Origin: Mermis nigrescens
Taxonomy: Eukaryota; Nematoda; Enoplea; Mermithida; Mermithidae
DNA: 64,000 nt
Assembly: GCA_036768485.1 (NCBI GenBank)
Contig: JAVLUZ010000273.1
Span: 314,963-378,962, forward strand
Reading direction: 5' to 3'
In this document: positions 40,421 through 64,000 of the stretch, in pieces
Layout of the letters: every line of letters begins with the position of its first letter
How positions within the stretch are numbered: the stretch's first letter is position 1
Translations under genes and position numbers: made by a program
Notes under the pieces: generated by a model
What the model was told of the DNA's origin: nothing
Databases searched by the model: none
Seen by the model: the letters and a program-made list of their open reading frames with translations, nothing else

Positions 40421-42352
40421 TTATGTATATCAAGATAAAGCAAATATTTCATGTAAGCTTTTACTAAGCCAAAATTTTAAGAAAATGATTCTCGAGATCA
40501 TCGATTCCTGGAAAGACCCCCTCAGGCGTTCTGGACCAAAACCTATTGCTTGAACCAAAGCGTAAAACGACGTTTAATAGCATAATTTTAATTACATACA
40601 CATTTTTTCTAGTATCAAACTTATAAACTCTTCCATTATCTCGGATATATTTGACGTTAAAGGTCATTTCATTGTCCTTATTGTTATTTGTTTTCATTCA
40701 AAACCATGAATATTCATGAAGAATAAAATATAGCAAATTAGCAATACATTATGTATCAAAATTTGACATTAAATAACAAAAAATTACTCATTTACCCACT
40801 CAAGAAAACTCCATTTACTTCCCCCAGAGCTTACATTTGTGTATCGCCTACCTAACACAATTTTAAGAAAAAATGATTGCAGCACGAATATTTTGTCTTG
40901 TATAAAACATATTTTGCGTCAAATATGTAAGTCTTGTGTCACTTTTATTTTCTGTTATGTAACTAGCAATCCAACTAGTTTTCACGCAGTCAGATTTTCA
41001 ATTTTCTCTACAGCCACATTAAACAATTTGAGAACTTGCGTTTTTGAATGAGAAAAACGCGGTCTTTCAAGTGCTGCGTTGTTATTGCAAATCTAGCGAT
41101 TATTGAGATATGATTGAAAAACATCAAGATTCTTCTCCTTTCAAAATGCGTAATTACAGAAATTGAGAGCCCGAACTTAGGCTATATTAAGTCAGATTTA
41201 TGCATATAAGAGTTTGTAGTACCTCAGTTACATCTGTTGCTTTTAGAATCTCTCGCATATAATTATTTCGAAAATTGAAAGATTGTGGCTAATTAAAACC
41301 AAAAAGGTTTTAAATAATTCTTTTGAGCAAGCCTGCCGTCATAAGTAACATCCCAAGGTTTTAACTCTGTCATATGATACCATTGTAGCACATTTATTAC
41401 AAGCTGTCTCGAGTGGCCCTAATCTGGGGCCTACTTGAGATGCCAAATATGTGAAAAAACTTTTCCAATGACACCAGTTTGGTGCTTTGCATGTCAGCAG
41501 CCAAAGCATTATCGCACAAGTAAAATTCAATGAATACATAAGATTTACAAAAAGCCAAATCTCAGAAATCGCTACAAGTATCCCGTGCGATGGTATCATA
41601 AAAAATTAATAAACGATTTATGAGAACCGCCTAAAATCACTAAATAATCAAAATGTTCATCGTAGCAACCTAAAACTTTCTACAGTAAGAGATGTAATTT
41701 TAAAAGCAGCGGTACCTAGTTAAATCTTAGTTATATATTATTCAATTGAATGAGGATATTATCTGCATTGTAATAAATAAGGCAATTCGTATTATTATTG
41801 TTGAGCAGATGAGTATCAATGCCTTTCTACGCAAAACACAAGTAGAAATCATATTCAACAATTTGCCAACCATCTGGGAGACCAGAATTCGTATAAAATG
41901 CAATAAATGACTTTCGATTGCTGCCATACATGTTATGCGGGGATTCCCATTGGAAAAGTCCCCCCCCCACAGAAAAATTTTCACCCCTACTACCTTCTAA
42001 AATTTTTTCACCCATTCCACAGAATTCGTGATTTCTCTAAAAATTCGCATAAAACGTGTTTTTTAAAATGTTAAATTTTCGGCGCTAAACTAATTTTCTT
42101 TGTTCAATTTAATACAAAACTGAAATTCGCAGTAGCTGAAATGATTCTGATGCGAAGCTAACAATTAGTCCAGTTACCAGACATCGCTTGAGAGGAAGAC
42201 ATGTCGTTCCTGGAGAAGCCCGTTTCGTAGCTATCAAGCCGTCGGTTTATACTTGAGTTTGTCAATCGAACCTAGATTAAGAGAAAATTTAATGTTATAT
42301 AATACATGCATAACTTATATATTTATAGAAGGGCTAAATGAGTTATTAGCTG

Positions 42353-42418
42353 TCAGATATGCAAATTTTCCTACACGTAATAATTCAGCCGGGTAAACGG
42401 CAAACAAAAGCTCATCAT
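42353..42418 (-). ncRNA. Box C/D snoRNA, family 1, copy 2
   Basis: C box ATGATGA (42418-42412) and D box CTGA (42356-42353) with the intact 12-nt guide. A short terminal stem TAGCT/AGCTA can form outside the boxes. Box D is 81 nt from the acceptor at 42272. Confidence 0.75.
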
Positions 42419-42607
42419 TTAAGCTATAAAGCAAACATGCGTGGGAATTTCACTGTTTCAGAATGTTAAAAATTCAAGCAAATCACTTACATGCAGATCA
42501 TTTCCGATTTCGGCTTTCTCGGAATAACCAATTCCTGTTGGCTAAAAAGTATGTCATTTAAAAATCATGACAAACTACGTACATATATGATAAAAATGAA
42601 CAATTTA

Positions 42608-42661
42608 TCAGAACTCTAACCTAAAAATCATTCGTTATCAAATAATCAAAATAATCATCAT
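42608..42661 (-). ncRNA. Box C/D snoRNA, family 2, copy b
   Basis: C box ATGATGA (42661-42655) and D box CTGA (42611-42608), preceded by the same TTTTTAGGTTAGAGTT. Box D is 66 nt from the acceptor at 42542. Confidence 0.6.
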
Positions 42662-43141
42662 AGAAATCAAAAACCTTCTACAGTAAGACTTCTAATTGTG
42701 GAAGCAGTATTCCATTGCTACATGCGTATGTAAAGGTACCTTAATTCAATATTTTTCAATGCAACATGAATGTTTTCTTATTGTAATAAACAGGGTAATC
42801 TGTGTATCAAGTCATTTATATTATCAAAGCAAATTATGACTTTTCTGCATAAAACCATTTTAGCAACAACCTCAATTAAATAGTTATCTTATTTTAACGC
42901 TTACTCTTTAACCTAACGTACAGTAAGTCACACACGTGCGTTGGGGGATATGGAATTCTTCAAGTCATAGATCCAGCCCATTTTCTTCCCTAGTTTGAAG
43001 CAAACGAACCGTTCAAATGTTCCTCCTCCTTATTTTTTGTTTTGTTGCAAAATTATCACACATTTTCATCAATAGAAAATGCAACCAATCTTGTCTCAAT
43101 TTCGAAAAATCAATTCCAAAAATGCTTTTACGGGTCAAGAG

Positions 43142-43371
43142 CATACCTGAGCATGGAGGGTTTGGGGGTATGCACCCCCAGAAGCCAAAATACCCCCCAA
43201 AATTCAATTTTTGATTTTTTTTGTTTTTTTCGCAATTTTTTGATGCCAATGGATAGTGCTCGATGAGAAACGTTGAAAAATGGTGTCTTTTCGCCATACC
43301 ACCATTTGGGGCCATTTTTTGACCTTTGAAAAAATCTCGCACCCCCAGAACTTTGGTGCCGCCCACCAATG
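43142..43371. mobile_element. Family Q copy 8, within the snoRNA array
   Basis: From CATACCTGAGCATGGAGG to GGTGCCGCCCACCAATG with exact TSD GTCAAGAG (43134-43141 and 43372-43379). Confidence 0.86.
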
Positions 43372-44281
43372 GTCAAGAGGCTGCTAAGAAAAGCAAAAAA
43401 ATCTAAAACGATGAAATGACACGACACAATGTCATCTAATTGCTTATACGCCTTTTTTATACAATTCGTTCTAACGACTTTTATTGCACATTTCCAATGT
43501 GCAATAAAAGTCGCTAGAACAAAAATTACCCCTCTCAAAGAAAATTTTGTTTACTCCCCCAATACTCTGGATCGTTTGCATACACGAGGTGGGTAAAAAA
43601 CGAATCCTCTATCGAACATTGTAAATTCTTAACGACTACAGCAAATCGAATGCGGTTTGCTTTGATAGGAACCTGATTATCTCCGTATTAAAACTTTATA
43701 AAGTGCTTATTACCGATTCATTTTTTCGAAACATACACACAAATTAACAAAACTCGCTTTTTCGAGTCATAATTCATAGTCCTACTACCAATTAAATGCT
43801 TACGATGAAGTTAAAATGCTCTGAAGAATCAAAATTGTCGATGAATTCTTCTATTTTCTATCGGTTTAACTGACAAAGCTGGTCAAAAGGGCTAAAAAGC
43901 ACTAGAAGACGCACTATTACCTGATTAAATTAGTTCACATTGGCTATTTTTATCACTTTCACATCTGACATTCAAAAAAGGCCAGAACTCTGAATTTAAA
44001 TGGTCCTCAATTTTGGGATTTTACCTTCCCTCAACTTTGGACCTTAGGAAATCATGGCAGCAATCTTCACACTGAACTTTGTCGTAAGCTAAGTATTGCA
44101 ATGCACAACCGAAACACATGTTCAATTAGCAAGCATCAATCTGAGAAAAGCTTATCGCTCCTGCAAAAGCTGACTTCGTGGCCTGTTTCATCATAAAAGA
44201 TTTCTGGGATCATACCTGAATAAAGAAGTCTTTAACAGTTAATTTACATACAGCACAGCTAAATGTGTACCCGATTGAAAG

Positions 44282-44345
44282 TCAGATAAAAATTTTTCAA
44301 CACATGATAATTCAGCCGGGTAAACGGCAAACAAAAGCTCATCAT
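44282..44345 (-). ncRNA. Box C/D snoRNA, family 1, copy 3
   Basis: C box ATGATGA (44345-44339), D' CTGA and D CTGA (44285-44282); the guide is intact. Box D is 66 nt upstream of the acceptor at 44216. Confidence 0.75.
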
Positions 44346-44576
44346 TGAAATAAAAAATAAACACGCGTGAAATATTTCACTCGTTTGTAGAACGTTGAAA
44401 ACTTAAGAAGAGTGTGTACCTCCTTAGATACATCCCACTCCTAATTTCAGTTGAGATAATCGATTTCTGTGAAATGACAAAATACAATTGTTCAAAAATC
44501 ACAACTACGTAATAAGATGTCAGTACATGCAAACATTTATGTACATACATACATACCATAAAAACTAAAAACCAAT

Positions 44577-44629
44577 TTATTCAACTCCCTAAAAATCATT
44601 CGTCATCAAAAGATCAAAATGATCATCAT
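44577..44629 (-). ncRNA. Box C/D snoRNA, family 2, copy c (decayed)
   Basis: The C box ATGATGA is intact (44629-44623) but box D is altered to TTGA and the guide is damaged. A more decayed relative lies near 41608-41660. Confidence 0.4.
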
Positions 44630-45185
44630 AAGAAAGAACCTGAAACTTTCCACAGTAAGACTTGAAACTGTAAAAGCAGTAATCGCCTGTTAAATCTCAG
44701 TCGCACATTATTCAATCGAAAAGGACGTTCTCTGCATTAGAATAAATAAGGTAATCCTTAATATTTTTGATAAGAGTGACATTAATGCTTTTCTACGTAA
44801 AAACAATTATATAAATCATATTTAACAATTTGTCAACCATATGCGAAAAAGTTAAATACGTTACTTTCATTTTTATTTAGCAATCGATTTTGTGATTGCT
44901 GCTAATTTCAGCATCTTAATGCTTAATTCTTTCAAGTTGACTTTGCAGTAAGTATATACTAGAATGATTCTGATGTGCAGAGGACACGTAGATCATTTAC
45001 CAGGCATCAGCCTAAGAAACGTACGTCGCTTCTGAAAAACCGCGTCGTCGTCACTGTCAGGCAGTCGATTCATATTTCATAACAATAATAACAGATTTCT
45101 GGAATCAAGCCTGAATAAAATGACATTCAATGCTGTATTTGTAGTTCATTTATATAGAACAGCTAAATATGTACCTAATTAAAGG

Positions 45186-45251
45186 TCAGATGCAAAAATT
45201 TTCTTACACGCGATAATTCAGACGGGTAAACGGCAAACAAAAGCTCATCAT
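45186..45251 (-). ncRNA. Box C/D snoRNA, family 1, copy 4
   Basis: C box ATGATGA (45251-45245), D box CTGA (45189-45186). The guide core is intact and only the base next to D' differs (T for G). Box D is 75 nt from the acceptor at 45111. Nearly identical to copy 5. Confidence 0.75.
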
Positions 45252-46489
45252 TTGTATGTATATGAGAAAACAAATATATGTTCAAAAATGTTGATAAGAG
45301 GAACATTAGTGCTTTTCTACGTAAAAAAAATTATGGAAATCATATTTAACAATTTGTCAACCATATGCGAAAAAGTTAAATACGTTACATAAATCTTTCT
45401 TTTAGAATATTCTTTTTGTTATTGATGTTATTACTATTATTATAGTACCTATTCATAGTATTCGGGCACATCGATGTAGATTTTCTATTCCTGTCTTGCT
45501 CTCGCTATCTATTTACTCATTGTGTTTCCTCACGTGATTGAACAGGCCAGTTAGGGCAGTATTTCAAGTGTAGGTTTACAATGTTTTTTGTTTTTTTTGT
45601 TTTTTTATTATTTATTATTCCATTTATTTTTTAATTATTTATATATTCTCTATTAATGTTTCTTTTTCATATATAATATTTATGGTATCTATAATGTTAA
45701 TTCGTTTATTTATTTATTCAATTAATTAATTTTTTCCCTTTTTTTACGATGAGAGGCAGTCTAGCCGCCTAGACTGGTGCCGCTAGGTTGCAGTGACAGT
45801 CAGAGGATTAAAGGCACGAAACTGTAGCAACCCAGTTCCTCTCTGATGACCTCGTCTATTTATGATTTACGATTTTTTTCTTCTCTTTCCTCTTCTACGT
45901 TTTGCTTTTCCTTTCTTCTTCTTCTTTTTTCTCTTCCTTTTCCTTACCTTTTTGATGTAATTTTCGTTTATAATTCTGCCTACTTTTTCTGTTTCATTTA
46001 GACTTTTGCGCCTCATAAAACATGTAATCTCTCATAATATAATTATTTTTAGGTACACTTGTGCTATTTTACGTGTCCTTTTTGTTTCTTTCTTACTAAT
46101 AGCATGATTCACGCACCTCTATATCTGTCTTTCTTTCTTCTTCTTTTCAATATTTGCTTGGTTATTTATTTCTTTTCTTTTTCTCCTCATTATTTCTTTT
46201 TGTTTATTTCTTTTGCTTCTTTCTCGTATTGATGACTTCTTACTATTTGCAGTATGTACTAGAATGATTCTGATGTGCAGAGGACACGTAGATCATTTAC
46301 CAGGCATCAACCTAAGAAACGTACGTCGCTTCTGAAAAACCGCGTCGTCGTCACTGTCAGGCAGTCGATTCATATTTCATAACAATAATAACAGATTTCT
46401 GGAATCAAACCTGAATAAAATGACATTCAATGCTGTATTTGTAGTTCATTTACATATATAGAACAGCTAAATATGTACCTAATTAAAGG

Positions 46490-46555
46490 TCAGATGCAAA
46501 AATTTTCTTACACGCGATAATTCAGACGGGTAAACGGCAAACAAAAGCTCATCAT
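46490..46555 (-). ncRNA. Box C/D snoRNA, family 1, copy 5
   Basis: Same sequence as copy 4 across the whole core, including the base change next to D'; the pair arose by a recent duplication. Acceptor at 46411. Confidence 0.75.
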
Positions 46556-47008
46556 TTGTATGTATATGAGAAAACAAATATATGTTCAAAAATGTTGATA
46601 AGAGGAACATTAGTGCTTTTCTACGTAAAAAAATTATGGAAATCATATTTAACAATTTGTCAACCATATGCGAAAAAGTTAAATACGTTACTTTCATTTT
46701 TTATTTAGCAATCGATTTTATGATTGCTGCTAGTTTCTGCATTATAATGCTTTATTGTTTCAAGCTGACTTTGCAGTACTGTACTAGAATGATTCTGATG
46801 TGCAGAGGACACGTAGATTATTTACCAGCATCAGCCTAGGAAACGCACGTCGCTTCTCAAAAAACCGGCGTCGTCGTGACTATCAGGCAGTCGATTCATA
46901 TTTCATAATATTAATAATATATATATTTCTGGAATCAAGCCTGAAGAAAATGACATTCAATGCAGTATATGTAGTTCAAGAGGAGCTAAATATGCACCTG
47001 ATTAAAGG

Positions 47009-47074
47009 TCAGATGCGAAAATTTTCCTACACACGATAATTCAGCCGGGTAAACGGCAAACAGAAGCTCATCAT
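47009..47074 (-). ncRNA. Box C/D snoRNA, family 1, copy 6
   Basis: C box ATGATGA (47074-47068), D box CTGA (47012-47009), guide intact. The downstream exon starts at 46940. Confidence 0.75.
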
Positions 47075-47487
47075 TTATATCTGAGTAAACTAGTATGTTT
47101 AAAAATCTTAATAAGAGTAACAATAATGCTTTTCAACGTAAAAAAACAATTATAGAAATCATATTTAACAATTCGTCAACCATATGCGAAAAAGTTAAAT
47201 ACCTTGCTTTCATTTTTTGTTTAGCAATCGATTTTATGATTGCTGCTAGTTTCTGCATGATAATGCTTTATTGTTTCAAGTTGACTTTAGATCATTTACA
47301 AGGCATCAGCCTAAGAAACGCACGTCACTTCTGAAAAAAACTGCGGCGTCGTAACTATCAGGCAGTCGATTCATATTTCATGATAATAATAAAATATTTC
47401 TGGAATCAAGACTGAATAAAATGACATTCAATGCTGTAGATGTAGTTAATTTATATAGAAGAGCTAAATATGCACCTAAATTAAAGG

Positions 47488-47553
47488 TCAGATGCAAAAA
47501 TTTTCTTACATATGATAATTCAGCCGGGTAAACAGCAAACAAAAGCTGATCAT
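47488..47553 (-). ncRNA. Box C/D snoRNA, family 1, copy 7 (decaying)
   Basis: The C box is altered to ATGATCA (47553-47547) and the guide has one change (GCTGTTTACCCG). D' and D boxes remain. Probably a degenerate member. Confidence 0.55.
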
Positions 47554-47596
47554 TTATATATGAAAAAACAAATGTTGGTTCAAAAATTGCACTCAT

Positions 47597-47842
47597 GGTC
47601 AGTCATACACGTGGGGGTTTGGGAAGTCTACCACCCCACCTCCTGAAAATAAAGAATGGGGAAATTTTCGCGGAAAAAAAGCAAAATGGAGGCAAAAAAA
47701 CGGATTAGAATCAAAAATTTTTTTAAATAGTTTAAATTGACTGGAAACAGTGTACTAACGTAGTTTTACCGCTATTTTAGCACTTAAGGCCCAAAAAATC
47801 TCAATTTTTACCTCCCCTTCCAATTCGACCATGCTGTGCATC
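47597..47842. repeat. Family R copy 2, within the snoRNA array
   Basis: Resembles R1 from CATACACGTGGGGGTTTGG to CATGCTGTGCATCTATG. Flanking octamers do not match clearly. Confidence 0.55.
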
Positions 47843-48019
47843 TATGCTCATTGCACTTAGATAGGGAGAAAATTACGCAACTACATACTTTCATATATCA
47901 AGATCGTTCTTCGGTTTTCTCGAAGTGTGTAATCGATCCCTTTGAGCTGGAATGTACATCGTTTCAAAATCATATCTAGACTACATACGTTTACATGCTA
48001 AAAATGAACAAACGATTTA

Positions 48020-48074
48020 TCAGAACTCTAACCTAAAAATCATAACGTTTTCAAACAATCAGAATGATCATCAT
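48020..48074 (-). ncRNA. Box C/D snoRNA, family 2, copy d
   Basis: C box ATGATGA (48074-48068), an internal CTGA (48062-48059) and D box CTGA (48023-48020). The element before box D reads TTTTTAGGTTAGAGTT. Box D is 73 nt from the acceptor at 47947. I do not recognise the target. Confidence 0.6.
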
Positions 48075-48129
48075 TTAAAAAACACTTCAACAACGTGCCC
48101 TCTGTGCACTAGATAGGAAGTTTCTCACC

Positions 48130-49112
48130 GGAAAAAAAACTTTAAAATGACTGAAATAAAATGGGAATTTCAATATAACAGAAGACGTTCGATTAGTAGT
48201 ACACGAGCACTTTTAGTGTACGAAATAAATTGATCGTCGAGCAAAATTAATGCGTTAAGGAAATCGCGAAAGAATACGATTTAAATATAAAATTCACTTC
48301 CGCCGGAAATATCGTAACTGAACACGAGTAAATGAATACCAATATTTGAAAAATTGAAAAACCTCCCAGTAGACTTTGTTTCTCTGAACAAGCTATCACA
48401 GGAACGTACGAGAAAAGTTATAGTTACTCACATGATTTGAAGAATGTGCAGCGAAGCACGAGATAAAAGCTGCATTAAGTGCGGAAAATTTTAGATGCAC
48501 ACTAGACGGAAGCCAAGTATAAGCGGTTGAAACTAGTCTAAAAATGAAATACACTGAGAAACAATAATTCACAAATTATAATGGTTAGAAGACCATTAGA
48601 AATTGGCCTGCGATCATCGATGTAAAGCGACGGAGCCTTCCAACAAATTCATAAAATTAAAGCAATTTTATTTTAATTGGTACAAAAATGAAAAATAGAA
48701 CGCCTGAAGCTAACTAAGCGAGGCTTTTTTAAATTCCATAAAATATGCAAGGAACTCAACCGGCTCACAAGGCATCGCGAGGACTAAATCTTTCCGACTG
48801 ACTTTTTACAAATTCAAATAGTAGGAACCTAACCAGACATTTAACAACCTATTATTGATTAAAATTGACAAAAAAGTACATAAAAACGACCGTACAGAAA
48901 ATCTGACGATTTATAAATTCCTGGCTTTAGAGGAAAGGGGACGACCAACTTTGGGTGAAGGGGATTCCACATTCTCCTCTTTTATGTACGATAGTACTAG
49001 TTTTGACATAGAAAAAAGAACTGAGAAATAAGCAAATAAATTATCCTGGGTCATCAGACCGGCACATGCAGTGGTTCTAGCAAACACAAAAGACAAAGTG
49101 AAATAAGAATAT
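48130..49112. other. Spacer between the Prp8 3' end and the snoRNA array
   Basis: Should contain the snoRNA host promoter if the host is transcribed separately. I see only a V-family piece (48925-48990) and no clear core promoter. A small exon between acceptor TTTATTTCAG and donor CCG|GTGAGA ends at 48129. Confidence 0.35.
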
Positions 49113-49118
49113 TTTAAT
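49113..49118 (-). terminator. Prp8: Possible Prp8 polyadenylation signal
   Basis: ATTAAA on the minus strand about 80 nt after the Prp8 stop codon, the nearest good hexamer. Confidence 0.4.
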
Positions 49119-49198
49119 GACTATAAAATACACTACAGCACAATATGAAAACAATGCAGTCTGCACGCGAAAATTGTAACAATGAAATCCGTTGATAA

Positions 49199-62771
<13,573 letters not shown>

Positions 62772-62997
62772 TTATGTAAAAGGTACCTATTTTCGTTATC
62801 AAATAAGCAGATGGATGAGAATTGATAAATTTAATTAATGACGGCACAGATACATATAGCGTAGGTACAATATGGACACTGGGATAGATATCAGACTATT
62901 TTTGAATATATTTGATGTTGCAGGTCATTCCATCGCCCTTCTTATTCGTTTGCTTTCAAAATTCAACCAAATATTCACAGGGGGTTTCACTTCACCC

Positions 62998-63446
62998 CAC
63001 GGTTTTTTGTATTCGGCAAAGATTTTTCGCGATGTACAAAGACTTTTGAGGACCGTCTTTGTACATGTACAAAGATTTTTTGGAGGACAAAAACTGCAAA
63101 AAAGGTTCGAAATACGCAAAAATTCTCGGCGCTCCGCACCGAAATGAGCAATTGTGTGTTCTATATGTATATCTTTATAATTTCAGAAATTGCATTTTGA
63201 AAGGAAAAATGCCAAAAATTTTGGCGCTTCGCGCCGTTTTGAGACGATTATAACTGATTTTGCCCTCAGAAACCTAGAAATTGCTAAAATACGTAACCAA
63301 AGGTCGAACAACTCTGTTTTTGCTACACTAAAATCGCTACTGTACCATATTGTAGTACCCAAAAATTTGTGTGTACGAAATGTACAAAGACTTTTAGGGA
63401 CCATCTTTGTACATGTACAAACGGACCTTGTACAAAAAAAACATTG
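62998..63446. mobile_element. hAT-like MITE family M, copy C, in a Prp8 intron
   Basis: 449 bp from CACGGTTTTTTGTATTCGG to TTGTACAAAAAAAACATTG, flanked by CTTCACCC (62990-62997) and CTTCACTC (63447-63454), 7 of 8. Confidence 0.75.
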
Positions 63447-63454
63447 CTTCACTC

Positions 63455-63795
63455 CCTTTCCCCCAGAAAATTTTTCACCTTTTCCAGAATTCGCGATTTT
63501 TAAAAAGTTACCGCAAACTCGCAAAAAAGGTGCTCTTTGCGTTTTTAGCCATCTATTTGCTCATAAAAGTCGCATTTTCGGCGCTACTCATTTTGACTAT
63601 ATCTTGTTCAATTCATTCGAATTTTTTAAATTTTTTCTAAATTTTTCATACTTTTATGCTCTAGAAAGATAGAGCATCGTCAGAAATTCCGAAAAACGAT
63701 GTTTTGGATACGCATGCACTATTTTTAAGCACAAAAATACTTTTAAATCCAAACCCTCCCTCTCCCTGAATTTCCATGCTGTGCATGTCTGGATG
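63455..63795. repeat. Family N repeat at the right edge of the window
   Basis: Abuts MITE M copy C. It carries GATAGAGCATCGTCAGAAAT and ends CATGCTGTGCATGTCTGG. The rest to 64000 is a family V-like fragment (near 63893) without genes. Confidence 0.5.
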
Positions 63796-64000
63796 AAGGC
63801 CAACACTATCAAATGACTAGAAAAATTAAAACTTATGCATAAAGTTTTGCGAGAAGTTGACTAGATAGTGTAAGAAATTTAAGCCTTTGAAGATAAAGGA
63901 CGGCCGACATTGGGTGAGGGATCATCATCCCTTACAGTGGTCGCCATGAAGATGACGCGCCATCACCCTCAAATTATAATAGATGGTGCGTCGCGAGCGC

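Larger units (their letters stand above)
44949..46700. repeat. Recent duplication of one array unit around a T-rich insert
   Basis: The segment 44949-45390 (exon, snoRNA copy 4 and flanks) recurs almost base for base at 46255-46690. Between them lies about 860 bp of T-rich, low-complexity DNA (45391-46254) that I could not assign. The other units of the array are clearly more diverged. Confidence 0.8.
39563..48129 (-). ncRNA. Candidate non-coding snoRNA host gene (multi-intron, UHG-like)
   Basis: On the minus strand the same module recurs: box C/D snoRNA, then 65-81 nt, then a 3' splice site, a short exon and a GT donor. Type-a exons lie at 47411-47300, 46940-46826, 46410-46301, 45110-45001, 44215 to about 44131 (donor decayed), 42271-42178 and 40273-40172. 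Their acceptors read TTTATTCAG or a close variant, and six of seven donors read GTAA. Type-b exons lie at 47946-47889, 44466-44420, 42541-42491 (donor CAT|GTAAGTG) and from 39563. Type-a exon 45110-45001 has stops in all three frames, so I call it non-coding. A 70-80 nt spacing from box D to the 3' splice site is the known placement for intron-processed C/D snoRNAs. A first exon may end at donor 48128 (CCG|GTGAGA). The promoter is not identified. No RNA evidence is available here. Confidence 0.72.

Noticed and set aside
43000..43540. Overlapping ORFs around 43 kb
   Set aside because: They are translations of a Q-family MITE and its flanks.
46479..46697. Repeated minus-strand ORF with MVDKLLNMI and LRRKAL (also near 41742-41984 and 47100)
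   Set aside because: It recurs because the array unit recurs; it crosses the snoRNA core and changes frame between units, so it is not a conserved protein.
63190..63672. 160-aa ORF at the right edge
   Set aside because: It runs through MITE M copy C and an N repeat and has no domain.

Overview
The window is nuclear DNA from an animal, most likely an insect. It has spliced genes with GT-AG introns, a cytoplasmic-type actin, Rab18, the spliceosomal factor Prp8, intron-encoded snoRNAs, and a very high load of small DNA transposons. The base composition, the many GTACCTAC-type strings and the density of hAT-like MITEs make me think of a hemipteran such as a scale insect or mealybug, but that is a guess.

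Layout. 1-16,900: almost gene-free transposon mosaic. It holds three copies of one hAT-like family: one cut by the window edge (1-1757), one of about 7 kb (8572-15543), and a same-family copy nested inside that one in the opposite orientation (11572-15043). A pogo-like element with a Pipsqueak-type helix-turn-helix ORF is also inside the 7-kb copy. 16,978-25,149: the first 127 codons of Rab18 on the minus strand, in five exons whose introns are full of MITEs; the C-terminal exons are not found in the window. 27,000-35,741: a complete actin gene on the plus strand (five coding exons, 376 aa), with a CArG box and TATA box about 1.2 kb upstream and a truncated LINE in intron 1. 39,500-48,130: on the minus strand, a tandem array that reads as a non-coding snoRNA host gene. 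Two families of box C/D snoRNA sit 65-81 nt upstream of conserved 3' splice sites of short non-coding exons. The better conserved family has seven copies and a 12-nt guide matching a universal 28S rRNA segment. 49,199-62,688: the last nine coding exons of Prp8 on the minus strand (about 688 C-terminal codons); the gene continues past the right edge.

Almost all remaining DNA is short non-autonomous elements. I defined several families by terminal sequence and by target-site duplications (TSDs) that can be read directly. Eight-bp TSDs indicate hAT-like elements and TA indicates Tc1/mariner-like ones. Many are nested, which gives relative insertion ages. A palindromic CGGCGCGAAGCGCCG-type motif recurs inside several otherwise different families.

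The host genes are housekeeping: vesicle traffic and lipid droplets (Rab18), cytoskeleton (actin), rRNA 2'-O-methylation guides (snoRNA array) and pre-mRNA splicing (Prp8). I see no functional link between them beyond proximity. Within Prp8, one exon has an apparent 1-nt insertion and one intron uses a GC donor.
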